Source of the DNA: Acinetobacter soli
GTDB lineage: Bacteria; Pseudomonadota; Gammaproteobacteria; Pseudomonadales; Moraxellaceae
DNA: 64,000 nt
Assembly (NCBI RefSeq): GCF_000760595.1
Contig: NZ_BBNM01000004.1
Span: forward strand, 1 to 64,000
Direction: 5' to 3'
The notes beneath the pieces are model-generated. The model made no database searches. It was not told the DNA's origin and worked only from the letters and a program-made list of their open reading frames with translations. Every line of letters starts with the position of its first letter. The first letter of the stretch is position 1. The translations under genes and the position numbers were made by a program. Positions 54,195 through 63,251 of the stretch are shown one piece after another.

Positions 54195-54797
54195 TTACTT
54201 GAAAATTTTAAAGCGTGTTTCATCGTCAATATATGACTTTTCGGCAGCTGGTGCCTCAATTGAACCAAACACCAATTGTGCACGTAGTTTCCAGCTCGAT
54301 GGAACAGCCCATTCAGCATGGACTTTGTCATCGACGATAGGATTATAGTGCTGTAAAGATGCCCCCACATTTTCAGCTGCAAGTGCTGTCCATACTGCAA
54401 GTTGCGCCATAGCAGTCGAATGCTCGGACCAAACCGGAAAATTATCTGCATACAAGGCAAATTTCTCTTGAAGCTCCTGAATGACATTTTGATCTTCAAA
54501 AAATAAAATAGTTCCCACCCCTGCTGCAAAGCTATCCATTTTTTTGCTGGTTTTTTCTGCTGCGGCTTCATCTGTGGCGTATTCTTTGAGTTTTTCTTTG
54601 ACGAATCCCCAAAATTTTTCATGTTCTGCATCAAATAAGATAACTGCTCGAGAAGACTGAGAATTAAACGAAGATGGGCTTTGGCGTATTGCTTCTTGAA
54701 TGAGTTCAGTTAATTGTTCTGGCGTTTGCTGAATATTTTTGCCGATAGCGTATATGGTGCGACGATTTTGAAGTAAGGATATTACTGGATTGGTCAT
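54195..54797 (-). CDS. Nitroreductase family protein
   Basis: 200 residues, FMN-dependent type of the HBN1/YdgI-like group: SLLQNRRTIYAIGKN, RQSPSSFNSQSSRAVILFD, GVGTILFFEDQNVIQELQE, and AQLAVWTALAAENVGASLQHYNPI. Reduces nitro or quinone compounds or enals with NAD(P)H; physiological substrate unknown. Single gene. Confidence 0.9.
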   Translation of the reverse strand: MTNPVISLLQNRRTIYAIGKNIQQTPEQLTELIQEAIRQSPSSFNSQSSRAVILFDAEHEKFWGFVKEKLKEYATDEAAAEKTSKKMDSFAAGVGTILFFEDQNVIQELQEKFALYADNFPVWSEHSTAMAQLAVWTALAAENVGASLQHYNPIVDDKVHAEWAVPSSWKLRAQLVFGSIEAPAAEKSYIDDETRFKIFK

Positions 54798-54927
54798 GTG
54801 CTCAAATTCCTTGCTGCAGCAATGGTAATAAATGGAAAAACCACTATTTTTATAGCATGATTTATGCCAGATCGCTGCACAAGGTATTTGAATTTATACG
54901 ATATATTTTTTACTTTTTGTTCAACGA

Positions 54928-55431
54928 TTAAAGTTTTACAAGTAGAACATTCGAGCTCACTTCATCTTTCCAGAGTTCGCGTAATGTTGGTAAATAAAAT
55001 TTTTCACCAATCTCGGATAGTTCTGCATCGATTAAAGTGTGTACTTCATGAATAAAAATGTAGTCCAGCTCGACCATATTTAGTTTTGTATGACTGCCGC
55101 CCATTTGCTTACGTTTGGTTTGTGCTTGTTTAAGCACCTGATTGGTAAATTCTTTATCTTTATATGCTGTTAATGCATTAAGGCGTAATTCGATTACACC
55201 CCATGCCTCTACAAGTTTCTTGAATGTGGTGAAATCTTTCGATGTAGATTCCCATGTAACATTTTCAAGATTATTGTCTTCGGGTAATACAGGAAGTAGT
55301 AAATCAGCGGTACTTGGAAATATTTTTTTTAGATTAATTAAAAATTTAACAGGTTGATCACTCGGATAATCACGAAATTGAACATTTTTTTGAATATCTG
55401 TTAAATACACGTCAAGCATGGGAAATTTCAT
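54928..55431 (-). CDS. Hypothetical protein, family not recognised
   Basis: 167 residues, no signal peptide or membrane helix. It starts MKFPMLDVYLTDIQKNVQFRDYP and has a helical middle (KLVEAWGVIELRLNALTAYKDKEF), a basic NQVLKQAQTKRKQMGG and an acidic C-terminal part with LDYIFIHEVHTLIDAELSEIGE. I do not recognise the family. It lies alone between nitroreductase and fumC on the same strand, with gaps of 85 bp or more, and its codon use looks like its neighbours. Confidence 0.65.
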   Translation of the reverse strand: MKFPMLDVYLTDIQKNVQFRDYPSDQPVKFLINLKKIFPSTADLLLPVLPEDNNLENVTWESTSKDFTTFKKLVEAWGVIELRLNALTAYKDKEFTNQVLKQAQTKRKQMGGSHTKLNMVELDYIFIHEVHTLIDAELSEIGEKFYLPTLRELWKDEVSSNVLLVKL

Positions 55432-55516
55432 CAGCAGTCTTTATCAGGATGTCACATTGTACGTGTTTGCTCGTCAGATAAAAACTGCTGATGTGTGATT
55501 TCAGTGCAATTGCAAG

Positions 55517-56911
55517 TTATTTTGCATTAGGTGAAACCATTTTTTCTGGACGAACAATTTCATCAAACTGTTGTTCGCTCACCAATTCAAGTTCAACTGC
55601 CACTTGTTTAAGGGTTTTATTTTCTTTGTAGGCAGTTTTGGCGACCTTCGCTGCATTCTCATATCCAATTACAGGGTTTAATGCAGTGACCAGCATCAAT
55701 GAATTATGCAAGAAGTGATCGATCTTATCTCGATTTGGCTCAATACCCACCGCACAATGATCATTAAAGCTATTACATGCATCGCCTAAAAGCTGAATAG
55801 ACTGTAATAAGTTAAATGCAATTACTGGCATAAATACGTTCAGCTCAAAGTTACCAGATGCACCTGCTACATTGATCGTAGTGTCATTACCAAGTACCTG
55901 AGCAACCACCATAGTCATGGCTTCACTTTGTGTCGGATTAACCTTACCTGGCATGATACTTGATCCTGGTTCGTTTTCTGGAATACGAATTTCACCAAAA
56001 CCACAGCGTGGACCGCTCGCCAGCCAGCGAATATCATTGGCAATTTTGTTTAAACTCACTGCCAATGTTTTAAGCGCACCCGATGCAAATACAGCCGCAT
56101 CGCGCCCTGCGAGTGCTTCAAATTTATTTGGTGCAGTGACAAAAGGTAAACCTGTTTGCTTGGCCAACTCGGCAGCAGCCTGAACTGCATAATCAGGATG
56201 AGCATTTAAGCCAGTGCCTACAGCCGTTCCACCTAAAGGTAATTCGTATAAGCCTTCCAGTGCTTGTTTTAAACGGTGCAAACCATGTTCAAGCTGAGAA
56301 ACATAACCAGAAAACTCTTGCCCGAGTGTGAGTGGGGTTGCGTCTTGTAAATGAGTGCGTCCGATTTTAACAATGTCATTGAATTCATCAGACTTTTGTT
56401 GCAACGTCGCTTTTAGTCGTGTTACTGCAGGAATAAGCAATTCATTGATCTGAAGGCTTGCAGCCACATGAATCGCGGTTGGAAACGAATCATTGGTCGA
56501 TTGAGCACGGTTGACGTGATCGTTAGGATGTACAGGTGACTGTGATCCTAATGCATTTCCCAATTTTTGATTGGCAATATTTGCAATCACTTCGTTGCAG
56601 TTCATATTGCTTTGCGTACCAGATCCTGTCTGCCAGACCACCAGTGGAAATTGTGAGTCCCACTTCCCTTCAATTACATCATCTGCCGCATCAACAATAT
56701 AAGCAGATAAGTCTTGAGGTAATTGGCCCAAGCTTGCATTGGTGATGGCTGCAGATTTTTTCACTAAACCCATCGCACGAATCATGGCACGAGGTAAACG
56801 CTCTTGACCAATTTTAAAGTTTTGCAAACTACGTTGCGTTTGAGCTCCCCACATTGCATCGTTTGGGACTTCGACTTCACCCATCGTGTCGTGTTCAATT
56901 CGAGTTTGCAT
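55517..56911 (-). CDS. fumC: Class II fumarate hydratase
   Basis: Iron-independent, oxidation-stable interconversion of fumarate and malate in the TCA cycle. 464 residues with [68 protein letters not shown] and the [15 protein letters not shown] fumarase/aspartase signature. A Fur-like 9-1-9 dyad lies about 105 bp upstream; iron control of fumC is common because it replaces the iron-sulfur fumarase when iron is short. Confidence 0.95.
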   Translation of the reverse strand: MQTRIEHDTMGEVEVPNDAMWGAQTQRSLQNFKIGQERLPRAMIRAMGLVKKSAAITNASLGQLPQDLSAYIVDAADDVIEGKWDSQFPLVVWQTGSGTQSNMNCNEVIANIANQKLGNALGSQSPVHPNDHVNRAQSTNDSFPTAIHVAASLQINELLIPAVTRLKATLQQKSDEFNDIVKIGRTHLQDATPLTLGQEFSGYVSQLEHGLHRLKQALEGLYELPLGGTAVGTGLNAHPDYAVQAAAELAKQTGLPFVTAPNKFEALAGRDAAVFASGALKTLAVSLNKIANDIRWLASGPRCGFGEIRIPENEPGSSIMPGKVNPTQSEAMTMVVAQVLGNDTTINVAGASGNFELNVFMPVIAFNLLQSIQLLGDACNSFNDHCAVGIEPNRDKIDHFLHNSLMLVTALNPVIGYENAAKVAKTAYKENKTLKQVAVELELVSEQQFDEIVRPEKMVSPNAK

Positions 56912-57016
56912 AAAAACCTCTATTATCCATAATGATTAATGACAAGTACGGGCTAGAGCAACCGATACGATTACTTGGCTGGTCATGAAATACTAATAAA
57001 GCCAGCTCACTTTGTA

Positions 57017-57035
57017 AATAAGAATCATTTTTATT
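57017..57035. promoter_or_regulatory. Possible Fur box upstream of fumC
   Basis: AATAAGAATCATTTTTATT is a 9-1-9 quasi-palindrome with one mismatch, of the size and AT-rich kind of Fur boxes, but only about two thirds identical to the consensus. It reaches into the last codon of the epimerase gene. Confidence 0.35.
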
Positions 57036-58038
57036 ACATTTTAAGTGTATTTTGATAGAACTGCCATTGGTGCTCAAGCATTTGCTGTAGAGTACGTTTC
57101 GGTTTCCAGTTCAATGTTTTTTCAGCTTTGCTGATATCTGCACCAAGTTGTGCCAATTCGTCTATAGGAAACATGGCATCGTGTGTATTAATCTGAGTTT
57201 GAGTAATGGTACTTATTTGCTCAAGTAGAGATTGAATTGAAGTCACATGATCATGTGCGATATTAAATGCTTCACACGTATGCTCTTGATGGTTGAGCCA
57301 GTATAAACTTGCAAGTACGGCTTCACATGCATCGAGCACATGCAAAAAACTTCGATCTACAGTTTGATCATCGGTAAGAGCCTGATGCTGTAATTCCAGA
57401 TAATCCCGTTGCATGGCGGCAACCTGCATCGCGAGTGGAATAATATTTTTTGGTAATTGAGGCACCATTTCTCCGAGTACCCCATGTTCAAAAGCACCGG
57501 CAATATTGGAAAGTCTCAAGATGGCGATTTTCCATTCATGATCAGTTTTATACGTATCTCGTATGATTTCTTCAATCATTTGCTGAGATTTAATATATGG
57601 ATTGGGATAAGTGGTATTAAAAGACGTATCTTCTGTAAGATTTAATCCAGAAGCGCCATACACCGCTAAGCTTGAGAGATGAACCAGTTTTCTTACGCCT
57701 GTACGCTGCATAGAGCGCAACAAGCTCATGATACAACTGACATTGTCATTATAATACTCAAGCGGTTTAAGCTTGGATTCTTCGAGTGCTTTAAAACCTG
57801 CGGTGTGTACGACAGCATCAATGGAATATTGCTCAAAAACTTTATTTAATGCGGGTGTGTTGCGAACGTCCACTTTCACAAATGGCACGTACATACCGGA
57901 AATATATTCTAATCGTTCTAATGTTTGTAAAGATGCATTGGCCAAGTTATCGACCAATATAACCTCTTGACCTTGAGCCAGAAGACTCAAAGCAATGTGT
58001 GACCCAAGAAAGCCTAAACCACCTGTCACTAAAATCAT
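57034..58038 (-). CDS. GalE-like NAD-dependent epimerase/dehydratase, catalytic Lys replaced
   Basis: 334 residues of the extended SDR type: NAD motif LVTGGLGFLGSHIALSLL, DAVVHTAGFKALEESKLKPLEYYNDNV, LVHLSSLAVYGASG and a C-terminal LNWKPKRTLQQMLEHQW. This resembles UDP-glucose 4-epimerase. The active-site YxxxK is NPYIKSQQMIEE: the lysine position is Gln. Either another activity or a weak enzyme. It stands alone, divergent from the tus genes, and not in a sugar cluster. Confidence 0.85.
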   Translation of the reverse strand: MILVTGGLGFLGSHIALSLLAQGQEVILVDNLANASLQTLERLEYISGMYVPFVKVDVRNTPALNKVFEQYSIDAVVHTAGFKALEESKLKPLEYYNDNVSCIMSLLRSMQRTGVRKLVHLSSLAVYGASGLNLTEDTSFNTTYPNPYIKSQQMIEEIIRDTYKTDHEWKIAILRLSNIAGAFEHGVLGEMVPQLPKNIIPLAMQVAAMQRDYLELQHQALTDDQTVDRSFLHVLDACEAVLASLYWLNHQEHTCEAFNIAHDHVTSIQSLLEQISTITQTQINTHDAMFPIDELAQLGADISKAEKTLNWKPKRTLQQMLEHQWQFYQNTLKM

Positions 58039-58109
58039 TGTATACTTACCTTTTTATCATGTGTAAATAGCTCATCTGTTATCAGACGCATGGCTACAGT
58101 GAAATTTCA

Positions 58110-58478
58110 ATGAGTACATTAGTTTTAATTACTGCTGCACCGACATCGGTTCATGCATGGCATGCACTTGGTTTAGTTCAGGCACTTCAGGACAAAAATG
58201 AAGTGTTCCGAGTGTTCTTTTATCAAGATGCTGTTCATGTTGCAAACGATTTGCAATGGGTGCCCGATGATCAGCGTCGTTTGACTCAAGAATGGCAAAA
58301 GCTCTCAATACGACTCCCTGTTTGTGTTAGTGCTGCACTAAACCGTGGAATTACAGATGAAGAAAATGCTAAACGCCATCAACTCACGCATTACAACTTG
58401 GCTCAGGGATTTGAACTGGTTGGTTTAGGTGAACTTGCAGATGCCGTAGAATCTTCTACACGTCTAATTCAATTTTAA
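58110..58478 (+). CDS. tusD: Sulfur relay protein TusD (DsrE family)
   Basis: 122 residues; accepts persulfide sulfur from TusA in the tRNA 2-thiouridine pathway and passes it to TusE. Has LVLITAAPTSVHAWHALGLVQAL and the conserved reactive Cys in LPVCVSAALNRGI. First of four genes in the tusDCBE order, all plus strand. Confidence 0.88.
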   Translation: MSTLVLITAAPTSVHAWHALGLVQALQDKNEVFRVFFYQDAVHVANDLQWVPDDQRRLTQEWQKLSIRLPVCVSAALNRGITDEENAKRHQLTHYNLAQGFELVGLGELADAVESSTRLIQF

Positions 58479-58522
58479 GCAGCTTTTTATTTCTAGAGTG
58501 TTGCTTTTAAAAGGTATATTGT

Positions 58523-58873
58523 GTGAAATCTGTACTCGTTATTTTAACCCAGTCTAATTTAAGTCAGTTACAGGTCAACGAAAGCCTGTCTGCGACGATG
58601 GTTTTAGCCACTTTTGGCTCTAATATCAGCGTTTTACTTCAAGATGCAGCCCTAACGCTGTTAAAAGAAGACCAAAGCTTTGATCAGCTCATTCATGCCT
58701 TTAAACCCGCTTCAAGTATGCTGGAAAGTTTTGAATTTTATGACTTAACGCCCATTTTAGTTGAATCAAAATATCAGCAACATGCGTTTGTTAGAAATTC
58801 TTCACAAGACATCGAGTTTGTCGAATTCAATGCAAGCCTGATTCAATCCTTTGATTATGTTTTATATTGGTAA
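58523..58873 (+). CDS. tusC: Sulfur relay protein TusC-like (DsrF family)
   Basis: 116 residues starting at GTG 58523 with AAGG upstream. DsrE/F-like fold: VLVILTQSNLSQLQVNESLSATMVLATFGSNISVLLQDAAL. Sequence is divergent; assigned mainly by position between tusD and tusB. Forms the TusBCD hexamer. Confidence 0.75.
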   Translation: MKSVLVILTQSNLSQLQVNESLSATMVLATFGSNISVLLQDAALTLLKEDQSFDQLIHAFKPASSMLESFEFYDLTPILVESKYQQHAFVRNSSQDIEFVEFNASLIQSFDYVLYW

Positions 58874-58882
58874 TTTCCAAAG

Positions 58883-59164
58883 ATGAACAACACAATTTAC
58901 CTCATACAAACTTCTTTTGCATCGACTGCTTCTGCTTTAAATAAAGTACAACAGATCTTTGTGGAAGGTGATCAAATCGTGATCATGGGCGAAGCATTGT
59001 CGGCACTCACCAGCGAGAATATGCGTTCTTTTCAGTCGTATTACTGTTTAAATAACGAACGGACTCTTTTAAATCCTGATCTTAGTTCCGCTATAATTCC
59101 CCTAGATTACAGTGCATTTGCGGACTTAGTTTTGCAATACAAACGTAGTGTATCTTTTAAATAA
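58883..59164 (+). CDS. tusB: Sulfur relay protein TusB (DsrH family)
   Basis: 93 residues: NTIYLIQTSFASTASALNKVQQIFVEGDQIVIMGEALSAL. The pattern fits DsrH/TusB; no clear catalytic Cys, as expected. 9 bp after tusC. Confidence 0.78.
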   Translation: MNNTIYLIQTSFASTASALNKVQQIFVEGDQIVIMGEALSALTSENMRSFQSYYCLNNERTLLNPDLSSAIIPLDYSAFADLVLQYKRSVSFK

Positions 59165-59188
59165 TTTGATTTTTGCTTAGGCTATTTT

Positions 59189-59500
59189 ATGCACTTAGAT
59201 CTTGATCAAGATGGACATCTTGTCGATTACACCATTTGGAATAAAGACGTGGCTCAAGAGCTTGCTCGTTCTTTAGATCTTGAATTGACTGAATGGCACT
59301 TTAACGTTTTAAATGCAGTCCGCCAGTTTTATCAACAGTTCGGACACTCTCCTGCAACGCGTCCTCTGATCAAATATCTAATGAAAACGGTAGATGCCAA
59401 TATTGATAATGCAGTGTTACAGCAAGCATTCAAAACAGGTCTTGTTGCACGCCATTTAAGCCGTTTGGCTGGTATTCCAAAACCTGCTAATTGCTTGTAA
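59189..59500 (+). CDS. tusE: Sulfur relay protein TusE (DsrC family)
   Basis: 103 residues, swinging-arm persulfide carrier to MnmA. DQDGHLVDYTIWNKDVAQELARSLDLELTEWHFNVLNAVRQFYQQFGHSPATRPLIKYLMK and the C-terminal GIPKPANCL with the penultimate conserved Cys. The second DsrC cysteine is absent, as in TusE. AGG precedes the ATG by 7 nt. Confidence 0.93.
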   Translation: MHLDLDQDGHLVDYTIWNKDVAQELARSLDLELTEWHFNVLNAVRQFYQQFGHSPATRPLIKYLMKTVDANIDNAVLQQAFKTGLVARHLSRLAGIPKPANCL

Positions 59501-59504
59501 TCGA

Positions 59505-60374
59505 TTAGGCAAATTTCTTGGCAGATGCCACACAACAAATGACGCCTGCTGTGATAATAAGCATGTTGGCACTAATTGGTTCATGTAATATCACCGCTGC
59601 AAGTGCTAGGCCCATAAAGGGTTGCAATAATTGCAATTGCCCTACACTTGCAATACCGCCTTTTGATAAACCATAGTACCAGAAGAAAAATCCGATCAGC
59701 ATGCTGAAGATCGAAATGTATAAAACAGCTACCAGACCAGATAAAGTCAATTTATCTAGTATTTCACTAGAATAATTATAGATCGTTACTATGAGCATTA
59801 CAGGTAATGAAATAACCAGCGCCCAGCAAATGACCTGCCATCCCCCTATTTTTTTCGCAAGATTTGCCCCTTCAGCGTATCCAAATCCGCATAGAATAAT
59901 TGCACAAAGCATATATAAAATCCCAAAAAAGCTTTGCGTATTCAACGATATATCTAACAAAATATATAAAACAACCAATCCGCTTCCAAATAATGAAAAC
60001 AGCCAAAATGTCAGTTGAGGTCGCTCATTTGAACGCAGGACTGCGAATATGGCAGTGCTTAAAGGAAGCAATCCTATAAATACAATCGAAAAAGCCGCAC
60101 TAATATGTTGCAGTGCTAATGCTGTAAATAACGGAAATCCCACAACAACACCAACCGCGACATATACTAAATTCCCGCAATCACGTTTTGATGGTCGCTT
60201 AGCTTTTAAGATTTTTAACAAGACCATAGCAACAATACCCGCAATAACAGCACGAATTCCTGTTAAAAACCAAGGATTAAAATCCATAACAGCAATACGT
60301 GTTGCAGGTAAAGATCCGGAAAAGATTACAACACCGATTAAACCACTTAACCAAGCTAAAAATTGAGAATTCAT
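59505..60374 (-). CDS. EamA/DMT-family membrane transporter
   Basis: 289 residues, ten helices in two EamA repeats: LAWLSGLIGVVIFSGSLPATRIAV and LMIGFFFWYYGLSKGGIASVGQLQLLQPFMGLALAAVIL. Members export amino acids or metabolites. It is divergent from a MocR-type regulator, a frequent pair in which the regulator controls the transporter. The 3' end is only 4 bp from tusE. Confidence 0.9.
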   Translation of the reverse strand: MNSQFLAWLSGLIGVVIFSGSLPATRIAVMDFNPWFLTGIRAVIAGIVAMVLLKILKAKRPSKRDCGNLVYVAVGVVVGFPLFTALALQHISAAFSIVFIGLLPLSTAIFAVLRSNERPQLTFWLFSLFGSGLVVLYILLDISLNTQSFFGILYMLCAIILCGFGYAEGANLAKKIGGWQVICWALVISLPVMLIVTIYNYSSEILDKLTLSGLVAVLYISIFSMLIGFFFWYYGLSKGGIASVGQLQLLQPFMGLALAAVILHEPISANMLIITAGVICCVASAKKFA

Positions 60375-60440
60375 GATGACATCGCATTTTATAGAATGTC
60401 TTTTTATAAACTTATGTTAAGTTGGTACAAAGATACAGTG

Positions 60441-60466
60441 CAGTACAATTTATAAAAACTGTACTG
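60441..60466. promoter_or_regulatory. Candidate MocR operator
   Basis: CAGTACA (60441-60447) and TGTACTG (60460-60466), perfect 7-bp arms with 12-bp spacer, between the divergent eamA and MocR genes; a half site ACAGTA lies at 60481-60486. Confidence 0.6.
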
Positions 60467-60497
60467 GATTAAAATTCAATACAGTAATTGGTTTAAC

Positions 60498-61910
60498 ATG
60501 ACTAAAATTGAACACGTAATACGTTATATCGATTCTGAACTTAAAAGTCGCCGGCTCACACCAGGTATGCGACTACCATCTGTTCGACAACTGGCCAAAC
60601 AGCTTGATTTTTCTGTATCTACAATTGTTTGTGCTTATGAGCGGATGTTATCTACTGGCCAGATAGAGTCTCGTGCAGGCTCTGGATTTTTTGTTAGCGC
60701 ACCACTAGAACCTTTAAAGCTTTCAAATATGGAGCCGATACAGGTTAAACACCTTGATCCACTTCGGCTATCTCGCGAACTCTTAGAAGCATCTCCATCA
60801 TTAATAAAGCCGGGATGCGGCTGGCTCCCAGATAGCTGGATGCCTCATGAAGCTTTAAGAAAAGCAATCCGTGACGTTTCTAAAGAATCGACCTTTGAAT
60901 TGATGAATTACTCCTCGCCATTAGGGTTTAATTTGTTACGTGAATTATTGGCAAGACGCTTGCAAAGTAAAAGTATATTTGTAAGTCCAGATCAAGTCTT
61001 GCTGACCGATTCAGGTTCATATTCAACCGATCTACTTTGTCGTTTTTTACTCAAACCGGGTGATACTGTTTTAGTCGATGATCCTTGTTATTTTAACTTT
61101 AAGGCGTTACTTAAGGTACATCAAGCCAAAGTCATCGGTATTCCATATACTACAGGTGGCCCAAATATTGAGGCCTTTCAGCAAGCCATCATAGAACATC
61201 AACCGCGGTTATATATTACGAATTCAGGTATTCATAATCCTACAGGCGCTATGCCTTCATCTGCGACGGTTCATCAACTGGTTTCTTTAATTACACAAGC
61301 GAATATGATTGTAATTGAAGACGATATTTTTTCAGATTTTGAAAATAAACACTCGCCTCGCTTTAGCGCACTTGACGGCCTTACAAACAGTATTTACATC
61401 GGCAGCTTTTCCAAAACATTATCAGCTTCATTACGCTGCGGCTATATCGTGGCAAAACCTGAGTGGATTAATGATTTAATTGATCTCAAAATTGCCACGA
61501 GTTTCAGTCATAATAATTTTTCAGCACATGTTTTGTATAAGGTGCTCACAGATGGAAAATACCGTAAGCATCTTGAGCAGCTGAATACACGTTTGGCAAA
61601 TGCTATGGACATATCGATAAATACACTTGAACAAATGCAAATTCGCCCATGGATAAAACCACAAGCAGGAATGTTTCTATGGTGTGAGTTACCTGCTTAT
61701 ATTGATCTTCATCGACTACAACAGTATTGCACAGAGCAAGGTGTCGTTCTTGCTTTAGGTGAAGCGTTTAGCACATCAGGTTTATTCAAACAATTTTTAC
61801 GATTTAATGTCGCCCAATGTGTTCATTACGATGTATTTAACGTATTACAAGCGGGTTTACTTGCATCAAAACCTGCATCTACATATATGAATGATCATTT
61901 GATTGACTGA
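60498..61910 (+). CDS. MocR-type regulator: GntR winged helix fused to aminotransferase-like domain
   Basis: 470 residues. N-terminal GntR DNA-binding domain (SRRLTPGMRLPSVRQLAKQLDFSVSTIVCAYERMLSTGQIES), then a fold-type I PLP domain with the NSGIHNPTGAMP motif, EDDIFSDF and the PLP lysine in GSFSKTLSASLRCGYIV. Such proteins sense PLP, GABA or other amines and control neighbouring genes, here the divergent transporter. Complete with all expected parts. Confidence 0.92.
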   Translation: MTKIEHVIRYIDSELKSRRLTPGMRLPSVRQLAKQLDFSVSTIVCAYERMLSTGQIESRAGSGFFVSAPLEPLKLSNMEPIQVKHLDPLRLSRELLEASPSLIKPGCGWLPDSWMPHEALRKAIRDVSKESTFELMNYSSPLGFNLLRELLARRLQSKSIFVSPDQVLLTDSGSYSTDLLCRFLLKPGDTVLVDDPCYFNFKALLKVHQAKVIGIPYTTGGPNIEAFQQAIIEHQPRLYITNSGIHNPTGAMPSSATVHQLVSLITQANMIVIEDDIFSDFENKHSPRFSALDGLTNSIYIGSFSKTLSASLRCGYIVAKPEWINDLIDLKIATSFSHNNFSAHVLYKVLTDGKYRKHLEQLNTRLANAMDISINTLEQMQIRPWIKPQAGMFLWCELPAYIDLHRLQQYCTEQGVVLALGEAFSTSGLFKQFLRFNVAQCVHYDVFNVLQAGLLASKPASTYMNDHLID

Positions 61911-61911
61911 C

Positions 61912-62562
61912 TTATGTATCGCTGTACTGCAATATCCCCCGTTCCATAGTCACAATGGGCGCATTGAGATAATCCAGCTCTTCTGGATGATGTGTAACGT
62001 AAATGATCGGAATATTTAATTGCTGTTTAAGCTCGAATAAAAAAGGCAAAAGCTGATTTTTTAGGTGTCGATCCAAGCCTGTGAGTGGCTCATCCAGCAA
62101 TAAAAGCTCAGGGGAAGCCAGTAAAGCTCGCCCAATCGAGACTCGCTGTGCTTCCCCACCAGAAAGCTGTAAAGCTTTACGACTGAGCAATGCGTCTAGG
62201 CTAAGTAGCTTTACAATCTGCTCAAAACTGAATTTTTGCGGGCGCTTCTTATTAAACCGCAACGCATATTCAAGATTTTGTCTTACGTTTAAATGTGGGA
62301 AAAGCTGCGCCTGTTGGAAAATCAGTCCAATATGACGTTGGTGCGTAGGTACAAATTGCTGCTCGGCTGTATTGACCAAAACACGCTCATTGAAAGTGAT
62401 CTCACCGTCATGAGGCTTCAAAACTCCCACCATATTTTTTAAAAATGTACTTTTTCCAGAACCAGACGGGCCTAAAATTCCGAGTAAGTTATGCCCTAGT
62501 GTTAAATCAACATGAAGCTGAAAATCACGCTGGACGTAATTAAAGTGACAGCGCAGATTCAT
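61912..62562 (-). CDS. modC: Molybdate ABC transporter ATP-binding protein, short form
   Basis: 216 residues: Walker A LLGILGPSGSGKSTFL, signature LQLSGGEAQRVSIGRALL, Walker B LLLLDEPLTGLD and VTHHPEELDYL. It energises molybdate import with ModB. It ends at the ATPase core and lacks the C-terminal TOBE/Mop regulatory domain of the 350-residue ModC. It overlaps the modB stop by 4 nt. Confidence 0.9.
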   Translation of the reverse strand: MNLRCHFNYVQRDFQLHVDLTLGHNLLGILGPSGSGKSTFLKNMVGVLKPHDGEITFNERVLVNTAEQQFVPTHQRHIGLIFQQAQLFPHLNVRQNLEYALRFNKKRPQKFSFEQIVKLLSLDALLSRKALQLSGGEAQRVSIGRALLASPELLLLDEPLTGLDRHLKNQLLPFLFELKQQLNIPIIYVTHHPEELDYLNAPIVTMERGILQYSDT

Positions 62563-63242
62563 GGCGTTAACCTTTGCTGATAACGTTTTAAAATAAGATG
62601 ATTGGCCACCAGTGCAGCAAACGCCAAACCTACGGAGAGTAGTACTAAACGCATTGCCATGCTTTCGCCATCCGGTTGTTGTAATAACGAATAAATTGCG
62701 ATGGGTACAGTGCGGGTTTCATCTGGAATATTGCCCACAAAGGTAATAGTGGCACCAAACTCCCCCAGACTGCGACTAAAACACAAAATACTTCCAATAA
62801 GTACACCAGGCAAGGCAAGCGGCAAACTAATCGAAAAAAAAGCCTGAATAGGGCTTGCCCCTAAAGTTTGTGCAATTTGTTCAAGTTGCTGATTAATCAG
62901 TTGAAAAGACAAACGAATCGGTTGAACCATCAGTGGGAAAGCCACCACCATCGAGGCAATGACTGCGCCTTTCCAGTTAAATGCCAGTTGAATTCCCCAT
63001 TCACTTAAAAACTGCCCCACAATGCCGCGGTTACCAAATAAAATCAGCAGCAAATACCCCAATACCACGGGTGGTAAAATCATAGGTAATTGTAAAAGAG
63101 ATTCGAGTATAACTTTTAGGCGAAATTCATATCGAGCTAAGATCCACGCCACAAAAATAGCAAAAGGAAGATTCACCAAAGTGGCAAACAAGCCCACTTT
63201 GGCAGATAAATATAAGGCAGAGATTTCTTCAGGTGTGAGCAT
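62559..63242 (-). CDS. modB: Molybdate ABC transporter permease
   Basis: 227 residues, five to six helices: LTPEEISALYLSAKVGLFATLVNLPFAIFVAWIL and the EAA loop QTLGASPIQAFFSISLPLALPGVLIGSILCFSRSLGEFGATITFVGN that contacts ModC. ModB signature TITFVGNIPDETRTVPIAIY is typical. 9 bp after modA. Confidence 0.94.
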   Translation of the reverse strand: MLTPEEISALYLSAKVGLFATLVNLPFAIFVAWILARYEFRLKVILESLLQLPMILPPVVLGYLLLILFGNRGIVGQFLSEWGIQLAFNWKGAVIASMVVAFPLMVQPIRLSFQLINQQLEQIAQTLGASPIQAFFSISLPLALPGVLIGSILCFSRSLGEFGATITFVGNIPDETRTVPIAIYSLLQQPDGESMAMRLVLLSVGLAFAALVANHLILKRYQQRLTP

Positions 63243-63251
63243 GTAGAACGA

